Shown: positions 1 to 6,849 of the stretch, in pieces
How the letters are laid out: every line of letters begins with the position of its first letter
Position numbering within the stretch: position 1 is the stretch's first letter
Assembly (NCBI GenBank): GCA_007130415.1
Contig: SLSN01000082.1
Coordinates: 1 to 7,199 of the forward strand
Length of the DNA: 7,199 nucleotides
Source: Patescibacteria group bacterium
GTDB taxonomy: Bacteria > Patescibacteriota > Dojkabacteria > SC72 > T1SED10-24
Reading direction: 5' to 3'
Made by a program: the position numbers and the translations under genes
Notes under the pieces: model-generated
What the model was told of the DNA's origin: nothing
Databases searched by the model: none
The model's input: the letters and a program-made list of their open reading frames with translations, nothing else

Positions 1-2465
1 AAGAATTGAAAGAAAGAATAGATTATGAATTAAGGGTGATAGATGATAAGGGATATAATCACTATTTCCTTGTTATGATGGATTTCGTTCATTTTTGTAG
101 AGATAACGATATTATTGTTGGAATGCGAGGCTCTGGTTGTGGTTCTGTAGTGGCATATTGCGTTGGTATAACTCACATTGAACCAATAGGTTGGGAACTT
201 TATTTTGAAAGATTCCTGAACCCTGAAAGAGAATCACCTCCTGATTTTGATATAGATATTGCTGATAAAAGAAGAGATGAAGTTGTTCAATATGCTATAG
301 AAAAATATGGTTTAGAAAATGTAAAACAAATAGCTACCTTCAGTAAATTACAAACAAGACAAGCCATTAGAGACGTTTCTAGAGTGCTTGGTATCGATTT
401 ACAAATAGCTGACCAACTTTCCAAAATGGTAGAGATTGTTTTTGGAAAAGCCCAAAATATTGACTACATGCTTGAAAACAACCCTGAATTTAAAGATTTG
501 GTTCATTCTTCTTCAGATTTGATAGAAATGGTCGAAATTGTAAGAAAAGTAGCAGGTATGTGTAGAGGTATTTCAACACATGCATGTGGAATTATCATAA
601 CTCCAACTCCAGTAGTAGATTATGTACCAATTCAAAAAGATGCTCATGGAGAGGGTATTGGCATGAGTCAGTATGAAATGACAGATTTAGAATCTCTGGG
701 CCTTATGAAATTCGATTTCCTGGGACTTAGAAACTTAAACGTCATTGGCCGCACTGTAGAGAGAATCAAAGAAGATAGAGGTGTAGAAATTGACCTTTTA
801 GAGATTGACACTCATGATGAAAAGGCTTTTAAACTATTGAGAAAGGGAGAAACGATAGGTGTTTTTCAATTGGAGAGTGAAGGGATGAGAAAGACAATAA
901 AAATGACAAAACCTGATTCCTTAGAAGACATCAGCTATATTTTAGCTGCATACAGACCTGGTCCTATGCAATTTATACCAGAATACGCTGCTGTGAAATC
1001 AGGAGAGAAACAACCAAAATACCTTTTTCCAGCCCTAAAACCTATTCTTGAGGTAACTAATGGTGTTATTACTTACCAAGAACAAGTAATTAGAATAGCT
1101 GTAGATATTGCTGGCTACACAATGGGTAGTGCTGATATTCTCAGAAGAGCAATGGGTAAGAAGAAAATGGATATTATGAATGCTGAAAAACCAGTTTTTA
1201 TCGAAGGAGCAAAGAAAAAAGGCTTCAAAAAAGAATCAGTTGAGGAAGTTTGGGAAAAACTTTTACAATTTGCAAATTACGGTTTTAATAAAGCACATAG
1301 TGCATCATATGCTCTAGTATCATATTGGACCGCTTACTTAAAGGCTAATTATCCTCTCGAATTTATGGCTTCTCTTCTAGAAGGCGATTTAGATAATTTT
1401 GATAGAATAGTGACCGATCTAGAAGAGTGCAAAAGTTTAGGAATCGAAGTATTACCACCAGATATTAACCTCAGTAATACAGATTTTACAATTGAAGATG
1501 AAAAAAACATTCGTTTTGGACTTGTAGCGATAAAAAATGTTGGTGAAGATATCGTAAACGAGGTTGTTCTTGAAAGAGACGAAAATGGTCCATTTTTGAA
1601 TCTCGATGATTTTCTTTTTAGAATGGTTGGAAAAAAAGTTCAAATCAAAACTATTGAATGCTTAATAAAGGTAGGAGCTTTTGACTCGTTTGGTGACCGT
1701 AATGCACTTTTAAATAGCCTAGAAGGCCTTTACAACAGATACAAGAGAGAAAAAGAGAACTCCGTATTAGGACAATTTGACCTATTTTCAGGAAAGAAAG
1801 GAATTAAGAAAAATATAGAGGAGCCTACGCCACTGCCTAAAATTGAACCAACCCCTGTTATACAAAAATTAGAGTGGGAAAAAGAGTTAATAGGGCTTTA
1901 CTTTTCAAGTCATCCCTTGGATTCTTTAGAGCTTTTTCTCAAAGAAAAAGGGATTCAAAGTATTAAAGACCTGAAAGATCTAAATGATGGTGATAGTGTT
2001 GTCATAGTTGGATTAATAACAAAGATAAGACGGGTAACAACGAAGAAAAATGAAAACATGGCAATTTTAATAGTTGAAGATAAGACAGGAAATATTGAGG
2101 TTGTAGCTTTTCCTAAAAAATACAATGATCTCAAGGATAGGTTTAAATTAAATGTACCCATGGGTTTTGTAGGAAGAGTGAATAGGAAAGACGATTTTTA
2201 TTCAATAATATTGACAAAAATGAAAGAAATAGATGTTGGAAAATATGGAGATAGCTTTGAGGGCATTACTTTCAAAATTAATGATGTACATAATGGTGAC
2301 GATTTGAAAAAACTTCGAGAAAAAATTAAAAATAATCCTGGAGAATGCCCGGTCAGAATAATAATACACAAAAAAAACGACAAAAAGACGATGGTCTTAA
2401 AGCATAAAATAAAAAAGTCCCCGGAAATATTGGAATGTATTAAGAAATTTGCTTCATATGACTAA
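1..2465 (+). CDS. dnaE: DNA polymerase III subunit alpha, 5'-truncated by window edge
   Basis: Catalytic subunit of the chromosomal replicase, extending the primer 5'->3' while bound to the sliding clamp. The reading frame is open to the left edge, and the TTG at 6 is an internal Leu codon, not a start. By comparison with E. coli DnaE about 320-340 residues are missing, mainly the PHP domain. Numbering from the codon at 6, the palm GS-type loop (RGSGCGS) lies near residue 42. The first two catalytic aspartates are D80 and D82 in PDFDID, and the third is D237 in KFDFLGLR. A tandem helix-hairpin-helix region follows at about 500-570. A clamp-binding pentapeptide QFDLF occupies 590-594 and an OB fold about 660-745. 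The tail is Lys-rich. The inferred full length of about 1150 residues fits the DnaE family. The stop overlaps the uvrC start. The one odd point is a GS loop one residue shorter than the usual PGRGS form. Confidence 0.97.
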   Translation, partial: ELKERIDYELRVIDDKGYNHYFLVMMDFVHFCRDNDIIVGMRGSGCGSVVAYCVGITHIEPIGWELYFERFLNPERESPPDFDIDIADKRRDEVVQYAIEKYGLENVKQIATFSKLQTRQAIRDVSRVLGIDLQIADQLSKMVEIVFGKAQNIDYMLENNPEFKDLVHSSSDLIEMVEIVRKVAGMCRGISTHACGIIITPTPVVDYVPIQKDAHGEGIGMSQYEMTDLESLGLMKFDFLGLRNLNVIGRTVERIKEDRGVEIDLLEIDTHDEKAFKLLRKGETIGVFQLESEGMRKTIKMTKPDSLEDISYILAAYRPGPMQFIPEYAAVKSGEKQPKYLFPALKPILEVTNGVITYQEQVIRIAVDIAGYTMGSADILRRAMGKKKMDIMNAEKPVFIEGAKKKGFKKESVEEVWEKLLQFANYGFNKAHSASYALVSYWTAYLKANYPLEFMASLLEGDLDNFDRIVTDLEECKSLGIEVLPPDINLSNTDFTIEDEKNIRFGLVAIKNVGEDIVNEVVLERDENGPFLNLDDFLFRMVGKKVQIKTIECLIKVGAFDSFGDRNALLNSLEGLYNRYKREKENSVLGQFDLFSGKKGIKKNIEEPTPLPKIEPTPVIQKLEWEKELIGLYFSSHPLDSLELFLKEKGIQSIKDLKDLNDGDSVVIVGLITKIRRVTTKKNENMAILIVEDKTGNIEVVAFPKKYNDLKDRFKLNVPMGFVGRVNRKDDFYSIILTKMKEIDVGKYGDSFEGITFKINDVHNGDDLKKLREKIKNNPGECPVRIIIHKKNDKKTMVLKHKIKKSPEILECIKKFASYD

Positions 2466-3891
2466 TACAATAAAACAACAGGTAGAAGATGCCCCTAGAA
2501 AAACAGGAGTATACAAATTTCTTGATAAGCAAAATGAGGTTTTGTATGTAGGGAAAGCTTTAAATCTCAAGTCAAGAATTTCCTCGTACTTTCGAGAGAA
2601 TCACTATGATAGGCCTCAAATTATAAAAATGATCCCACTTATTGAAAAGATTGAAACGATAGAGACAGAGAATGAGGTAGAGTCAATGATTTTAGAAGCG
2701 GCCTTAATAAAAAAGTACAAACCCAAATTTAATGTTGAATTTAAAGATGATAAATCATTTGCTTGGATTCATATATCTACATATGATAAGTATCCAAAAG
2801 TAAAAGTCGTTCGTTCTGTTAAAAAAGGGGAATTTGAAAAAGGTAAAATTTTTGGACCATATCCTAAGGGTAAAGCTGTAAAAAGAATTTTTGATTATGT
2901 TCGAAAACTTTACCCATTTTGTACATGTAATAACCCTCCAAAACCCTGCCTCTATTACCACTTAAACCTTTGTCCGGGACCATATCATGGCAAGATTTCT
3001 CAAGAGGATTATCAAGAAAACATTAATAATATAGTTAAATTACTGAGCGGGAAAAAAAGGAATTTGATTACTAAGTTAAAAAAAGAAATGGAAAGTTATG
3101 CAGAAGGACAAGATTTTGAAAAAGCTGCTAATCTTAGAGATAAAATAAGCGATTTGGAATATCTTTCTCAAAAAATATCCATATCTCCCTTTGAATCAGA
3201 GAAAGAATATTTGGATACTCGTTATGAAAAAATTCGCAATTCTTTAATAACTCTTTCAAAACAATTAAATGTTTCAAATTTAAAAAGAATTGAATGTTTT
3301 GATATTTCAAACATAAAAGGTAAATTTGCATATGGAGCTATGTCAGTTGCTATAAATGGTAGGTTAATGCCTGAAGAGTATAGGGTTTTTAAAATAAGGG
3401 ATTTTCAAGACTCCAATGATCCTGGGATGCTTCGTGAAGTTATTACCAGGCGATTAAAGCAAGAAAAAAAGCCCCAGCTTATTTTAATAGATGGGGGGAT
3501 ATCTCAATTATCCGTACTGAAAGATTTGGTGCCCAAAGATATAAAGCTTATGGGTATTTCAAAAACTAAAAAAAAGGATAAAGATAATTTTTGGGTTTTA
3601 GAAAAAGACAAAATAAAGAAAATTTATGTTAAATATCCGTTTCTACTTGTAGAGTTAAGAAATGAAGCTCACAGATTTGGGATTAAATATCACAGAAAGA
3701 GTATGGGGAAATATATGAAGGGGTCAGTTTTAGATAATATAGAGGGGATAGGGATTAAAAGAAGAAAAGCTCTATTAAAGCATTTTGGTAGTATTGAAAA
3801 CGTTAAAAAAGCTTCATTAGATGAGTTGAACTCTGTTTTAAAAAACAAGAAAGTTGCCAAAAGAATTAAGGCTCATGAATCTCTTCAATGA
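2458..3891 (+). CDS. uvrC: Excinuclease ABC subunit C (short form)
   Basis: Nuclease of UvrABC nucleotide excision repair, making the 3' and 5' incisions around a lesion after UvrA/UvrB loading. The N-terminal GIY-YIG nuclease has GVY at 17-19, YVG at 30-32, R40 and a probable metal-binding E80 in LEAALIK. A cysteine patch follows at C155, C157, C164 and C172. The UVR motif, which binds UvrB, is at about 206-235. The RNase H-like nuclease shows D282 (FDIS), D345 (LIDGG) and H405 (EAHRFG). A helix-hairpin-helix occupies about 420-477. At 477 aa it is shorter than typical UvrC (E. coli about 610, Thermotoga about 557), with short linkers rather than a lost domain. The ATG at 2458 is chosen because it overlaps the dnaE stop by 8 bp and puts GIY-YIG at the usual distance; a TTG at 2449 is the alternative. 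No Shine-Dalgarno is visible, so translational coupling to dnaE is likely. The 3' end overlaps the convergent gene. Confidence 0.96.
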   Translation: MTNTIKQQVEDAPRKTGVYKFLDKQNEVLYVGKALNLKSRISSYFRENHYDRPQIIKMIPLIEKIETIETENEVESMILEAALIKKYKPKFNVEFKDDKSFAWIHISTYDKYPKVKVVRSVKKGEFEKGKIFGPYPKGKAVKRIFDYVRKLYPFCTCNNPPKPCLYYHLNLCPGPYHGKISQEDYQENINNIVKLLSGKKRNLITKLKKEMESYAEGQDFEKAANLRDKISDLEYLSQKISISPFESEKEYLDTRYEKIRNSLITLSKQLNVSNLKRIECFDISNIKGKFAYGAMSVAINGRLMPEEYRVFKIRDFQDSNDPGMLREVITRRLKQEKKPQLILIDGGISQLSVLKDLVPKDIKLMGISKTKKKDKDNFWVLEKDKIKKIYVKYPFLLVELRNEAHRFGIKYHRKSMGKYMKGSVLDNIEGIGIKRRKALLKHFGSIENVKKASLDELNSVLKNKKVAKRIKAHESLQ

Positions 3892-5005
3892 TTTGTTCAA
3901 AAAAAGGATTTCCTTCATCGTTCGAAGTTATTAGGTAAACTATAAAGTTTCTTTTATTCATAAGAACTACCCCTTCTCCACTTCTGCCATCTATTGTTAG
4001 TTTTGTTGATAAAACTTCCCTTTCTTTGCGAAAATCTCTAATAGAGCTTACAATTCCCCAATCCTTCTCAGAATCTTCGTCTTTCTTTTCTATGAATTCT
4101 TCGAGCATTTGGATGTACGATTCAGAATTAGATTTGCCTATTGGATAGATCAAAAAACTCGCTTCACCAGCTATTTCAAATATTTCAACAGATTGTAATT
4201 CTTCCATTTCTGTAGGGGAATATCTCGTTAAATATTCTCTTGGTATTGAAAGGACCCAGGGGAAATCAGGAAGAAGGTTTTGCTCAGAGGAAGTTTCTAA
4301 AACTCTTTTTCTTTGCAATTCTGCTTCTCTTCTCTGCGCCAATGAAGTTTCAGCTTCACTTTTAGTTATTAATTCATACCAAACATCATCTCCTTCAATA
4401 TATATTCTTAAACCTTTCTCATTTTGGAACCAATATTGTCCTAAAAGTTCTTCTTCCGTACTCATTGGAATAGTTGATATGTATTCCCATCCATTTTGAG
4501 ACAAGTTTTCTTCATAAAAATCATACACTTGCGAAGTTCTGGTATTCCTTGGCAATTTATATACAGACAAACCCTGGTTAAGCATCCTCATAACTATTTC
4601 CTCATCTTTAGTATCTTGGTAAACAAATTGAGAATTTGGATATATTGGTACAGAGTCTATACCTATTACATATTTTTGTTCTTGGACTATATCCTCAATG
4701 GATGTTCCTCCACGAATTCCGGTAATGAAGTTGATAACTGTATATCCAGAAAAAATAGCCATAGATATTACAAAAATTAAAAGCATAACTCCCAAAATGG
4801 AATTCCTACGTTTTATTTTTTTTACTTTTTCAGCTCTTGAATTTCGTGAACCCCTAAGAGGTTTTATGGATTTTGCCTTTGCACAAAAAGAGTTTTTAGA
4901 AGAGCTTGACCTTTTAGGCAAATTTCTTCTAGTATTTTTTGCCTTAAAGTGTACCTTACAATCTTGTGTTTTTTTTGTTTCTTTTCTTTTCTTTTTGAAA
5001 AACAT
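3866..5005 (-). CDS. Membrane-anchored protein of unknown function with long basic cytoplasmic tail
   Basis: I do not recognise this 379-aa protein. Residues 1-68 are strongly basic (27 Lys/Arg against 3 acidic residues) and Ser-rich. One hydrophobic segment at about 70-94 follows, preceded by KKIKRR, which by the positive-inside rule keeps the tail in the cytoplasm and puts residues 95-379 outside. The outer part appears to have two modules. The first (about 117-213) contains VPIYPNS and then YDFYEENLSQNGW, a pattern seen in bacterial proteins with 'FY...L...GW' motifs. A charged, probably helical linker (about 215-243) leads to the second (about 245-379), whose order of strands and helices vaguely recalls PsbP-like folds; that is inference. 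The ATG is the only plausible start, as the next Met lies inside the membrane segment. It begins one base after the elp3 stop (TGAGATG) with no Shine-Dalgarno, implying coupling with elp3. Its last 26 bp overlap uvrC tail to tail. Confidence 0.85.
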   Translation of the reverse strand: MFFKKKRKETKKTQDCKVHFKAKNTRRNLPKRSSSSKNSFCAKAKSIKPLRGSRNSRAEKVKKIKRRNSILGVMLLIFVISMAIFSGYTVINFITGIRGGTSIEDIVQEQKYVIGIDSVPIYPNSQFVYQDTKDEEIVMRMLNQGLSVYKLPRNTRTSQVYDFYEENLSQNGWEYISTIPMSTEEELLGQYWFQNEKGLRIYIEGDDVWYELITKSEAETSLAQRREAELQRKRVLETSSEQNLLPDFPWVLSIPREYLTRYSPTEMEELQSVEIFEIAGEASFLIYPIGKSNSESYIQMLEEFIEKKDEDSEKDWGIVSSIRDFRKEREVLSTKLTIDGRSGEGVVLMNKRNFIVYLITSNDEGNPFFEQIIEEIHEP

Positions 5006-5006
5006 C

Positions 5007-6608
5007 TCAATCTAATTTTTTAAAAGCATATCCGTACTTCTTTTCTATCACATATCCTCTTTTTTTGTAATAGTTTCTAGTCCCAATACCAGAAATTACA
5101 GCAATTTGAGCAATATCTAAATTTTTAGCTATTTTTTCAGCATGCATTAATAGTTTGGAACCAACTCCCTTGTGTTGGCTAGAATGGTCTGATTTGTCAC
5201 TTAAATTCAATGAGACTCCATAGACATGTAATTCTCGAACCATAGCGGGTGTATCAATTAATAGGGCGTTTTGTTTTTTGTATATGCTAAGTCTCAAGAA
5301 ACCAGCTAATTTATTGTCTGCAGTCACATACTGCAAAAAATATTCTGTACTCACACTCGTTTGGTATTCAATTTTCTTGAAATGTAGTTTCCCATATTTT
5401 TTGTTTTTAATCTCTCTACAGCGAATACACTCACAAGACATACCTTTTTCTTTCATGAAATCTTGTACCTTTTCTCTAAGATTTGTGGTTTTATTTCCAG
5501 CAAGTATTAGCTGGGATGGTATATCTCGCATTAATCTGTTAATCCTGCAATAATTTGGGACTAAATTCTTACATTTTGCAAGTAATTCTAGTAAAGTTTG
5601 CATATCATAAGGTGCATATTTCCCATCTTTATACATTTGGTGTAATTCTATACCTTTAACAATAGAGCAGGGGTATATTTTGATTTCATCTGGTTTGGCA
5701 CGTTGGTTTGCAAATACCTCCATAAAATCCTCATAGTCTAATTCGGGGGTACTTTTGTAAAGATTACACATCCAATGTATGTGTATATTAACTCCTAAAA
5801 GCCTTAGCAGCTCTATTGCCCGAAAAATTTCCTCTCTAGTATGCCCTCTAGCATTAGCTTGCAGAATTTCTTCATTTAAAGATTGAACCCCTAGTTGCAC
5901 TTTGGTAACTCCAAATATTCTGTACCACTTAAGATTTTGGACATTAATTTTATCTGGTCTTGTCTCTATACATATTCCAACATTCCTATTTTTTGCATTG
6001 GTATTCTTTTCTTGCAATTTTTTAAGTTCATCTATAGATTCTTCATAGCTTTTATCGTTATCAAATTCAACAGATCTCATATTATTCAATGCTCTAAAAA
6101 CTTCCATTATGTACCAAATACGATAGTTAAGTTCATAATCATCCCAAGTACCTCCAGAAATTATTAACTCTATCTTTTCTGTGTTATGACCTATCGCTTC
6201 TAACGCTTTAACACGCGATTTAATCTGCTTGTATGGCTCATATTTCGAAATTACAGCTCTCTGAATTCCAGGTTCTTCAACAAGATAGCTTTTTGGTGTT
6301 TTAGAAGATGTCGGACAGAAAATACAATTCCCAGAACATTTATATGGTTTTGTAAAAATTGTTAAGGGTGTAACCCCAGAGATAGTTCTAGTAGGTTTCA
6401 TTTTTAAACTCTCTAAAACTTCCTTCTTAACTGGTATTTTGTTTTTCCTGATATATTCTAGGATATAGTTTTTAGATGGAGTCGAACTATCATCTTTCGT
6501 ATATTTACGGACTAATTGACCCCACTGCTTTGGACTTAAAAAAGACTTTTTTTCAAAGATCTCATTTAACTCTTTTATTAAATTTTCTCCATTTGTATAG
6601 CTCTCCAT
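5007..6608 (-). CDS. elp3: Elp3-family tRNA wobble-uridine radical SAM / GNAT enzyme
   Basis: Elp3 uses a radical SAM domain and acetyl-CoA to start carboxymethylation at C5 of U34 in tRNAs. In eukaryotes it works within Elongator; bacterial and archaeal forms act without the other subunits. In this 533-aa protein the 4Fe-4S motif is C91, C95, C98 (KCSGNCIFCP, CX3CX2C), followed by PKSY, EPGIQRA and the SAM-region GGTW. Further radical SAM landmarks are GICIETRPD, LGVQSLNEE and ARGHTREE. A Cys cluster C392, C394, C397 (CECIRC) sits between the domains and probably binds zinc with another ligand. The GNAT domain has VRELHVYG, the acetyl-CoA loop QHKGVG (478-483), and ISGIGTRNYYKKRGY near the end. 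Both domains look intact. The ATG at 6608 is fixed by an in-frame TAG at 6617-6615 just upstream. No Shine-Dalgarno is seen. It is first in an operon with the membrane protein gene and divergent from tRNA-Gln(UUG), a plausible substrate. Confidence 0.95.
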   Translation of the reverse strand: MESYTNGENLIKELNEIFEKKSFLSPKQWGQLVRKYTKDDSSTPSKNYILEYIRKNKIPVKKEVLESLKMKPTRTISGVTPLTIFTKPYKCSGNCIFCPTSSKTPKSYLVEEPGIQRAVISKYEPYKQIKSRVKALEAIGHNTEKIELIISGGTWDDYELNYRIWYIMEVFRALNNMRSVEFDNDKSYEESIDELKKLQEKNTNAKNRNVGICIETRPDKINVQNLKWYRIFGVTKVQLGVQSLNEEILQANARGHTREEIFRAIELLRLLGVNIHIHWMCNLYKSTPELDYEDFMEVFANQRAKPDEIKIYPCSIVKGIELHQMYKDGKYAPYDMQTLLELLAKCKNLVPNYCRINRLMRDIPSQLILAGNKTTNLREKVQDFMKEKGMSCECIRCREIKNKKYGKLHFKKIEYQTSVSTEYFLQYVTADNKLAGFLRLSIYKKQNALLIDTPAMVRELHVYGVSLNLSDKSDHSSQHKGVGSKLLMHAEKIAKNLDIAQIAVISGIGTRNYYKKRGYVIEKKYGYAFKKLD

Positions 6609-6619
6609 AGTGTGCTAAT

Positions 6620-6630
6620 TTTATATAATA
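6620..6630 (-). promoter_or_regulatory. Candidate -10 region for elp3, implying a very short leader
   Basis: Read on the minus strand, the bases 12-22 nt before the elp3 ATG are TATTATATAAA, offering TATTAT (6630-6625) or TATAAA (6625-6620) as a -10 box. No convincing -35 box lies at the right distance. Either choice would place transcription start only about 5-10 nt before the ATG, giving a leaderless or nearly leaderless mRNA, in keeping with the absent Shine-Dalgarno. The A/T richness makes chance matches likely. Confidence 0.35.
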
Positions 6631-6646
6631 TCAAAACATTTTGATA
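6629..6646. promoter_or_regulatory. Perfect 18-bp palindrome, operator-like, between elp3 and tRNA-Gln
   Basis: TATCAAAA (6629-6636) and TTTTGATA (6639-6646) form an 8-bp perfect inverted repeat around a 2-bp CA centre. The right arm contains the tRNA promoter's -35 hexamer TTGATA. The left arm ends about 20 bp from the elp3 ATG and touches its candidate -10 region. Such two-fold symmetry suits a dimeric helix-turn-helix regulator, which from this position could affect both divergent genes. It has no U-tract behaviour fitting a terminator. No regulator gene is in the window, and A/T-rich spacers yield palindromes by chance. Confidence 0.4.
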
Positions 6647-6668
6647 GAGGAGTAACTTTTGGTATAAT
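6641..6668 (+). promoter_or_regulatory. Sigma70-type extended -10 promoter of tRNA-Gln
   Basis: The -35 box is TTGATA (6641-6646), followed by a 16-bp spacer and a perfect -10 box TATAAT (6663-6668). TG at 6660-6661 supplies an extended -10 element. The first tRNA base is at 6680, 11 bp after the -10, so transcription would start only a few bases ahead of the mature 5' end. This is the strongest promoter visible in the window, as expected for a stable RNA gene. Confidence 0.85.
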
Positions 6669-6679
6669 CTAAAGTCATC

Positions 6680-6750
6680 TGCGGGATCGTCTAATGGTAG
6701 GACGCCGGCCTTTGAAGCCGAGAATCCTGGTTCGAGTCCAGGTCCCGCAA
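6680..6750 (+). tRNA. tRNA-Gln, anticodon UUG
   Basis: The 71-nt gene folds as a full cloverleaf. The acceptor stem is TGCGGGA/TCCCGCA with discriminator A6750, and the weak U1-A72 pair is typical of bacterial tRNA-Gln. The D stem is GTCT/GGAC around AATGGTA, and the T arm is CCTGG-TTCGAGT-CCAGG. The anticodon loop CTTTGAA (6710-6716) gives anticodon TTG at 6712-6714, reading CAA and, by wobble, CAG. The first base pair of the anticodon stem, C6705 and A6721, is mismatched; the other four pair. CCA is not encoded (the next bases are TAT) and must be added by a nucleotidyltransferase. It is far richer in G+C than its surroundings. The wobble U34 is the kind of base Elp3, encoded divergently next door, modifies. 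Confidence 0.97.
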
Positions 6751-6849
6751 TATTTCTCCTCCTCAAAAAGCCTATATAAGAAAAACTGGATAATTAAGTA
6801 TATTTAATGTACCATTTAAATACATGAGTTAATTTGTTTTTGTTAATAT

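Noticed and set aside
6..8. TTG as a translation start of an 819-aa dnaE
   Set aside because: The frame is open upstream to the window edge and the protein would lack the start of the palm and the whole PHP domain; it is simply the truncated gene.
1452..3331. Short minus-strand frames inside dnaE and uvrC
   Set aside because: They are shadows of strongly conserved plus-strand genes, with hydrophobic, A/T-driven composition only.
3899..3915. Possible minus-strand terminator: AAGG/CCTT hairpin followed by seven T
   Set aside because: The stem has only four pairs and it sits inside the membrane protein's reading frame, where the T run encodes Phe-Phe; it would cut the message before its stop codon.
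3937..3958. Possible uvrC terminator: AAACT/AGTTT hairpin before CTTTTATT
   Set aside because: A five-pair stem with a single G-C pair and an interrupted T run is too weak to call in A/T-rich DNA.
4496..5015. Two overlapping plus-strand frames (4496-4780 and 4698-5015)
   Set aside because: Both lie entirely antisense to the membrane protein gene and have no family resemblance or plausible start context; they mirror its hydrophobic and basic codons.
5278..6167. Plus-strand frames at 5278-5553 and 5895-6167
   Set aside because: They are antisense to conserved elp3 codons and have no independent support.
6578..6766. Minus-strand 62-codon frame containing GPGLEPGFSASKAG and LPLDDPA
   Set aside because: It is antisense to the tRNA-Gln gene and the elp3 start. 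The peptide is a familiar artefact of translating a tRNA backwards.
6801..6822. Inverted repeat TATTTAA/TTAAATA with an 8-base loop between the tRNA and the repeat protein gene
   Set aside because: The stem is entirely A-T and has no T tract directly after it, so it is not a credible terminator; such repeats are expected by chance here. No clear promoter was found in this 99-bp gap either.
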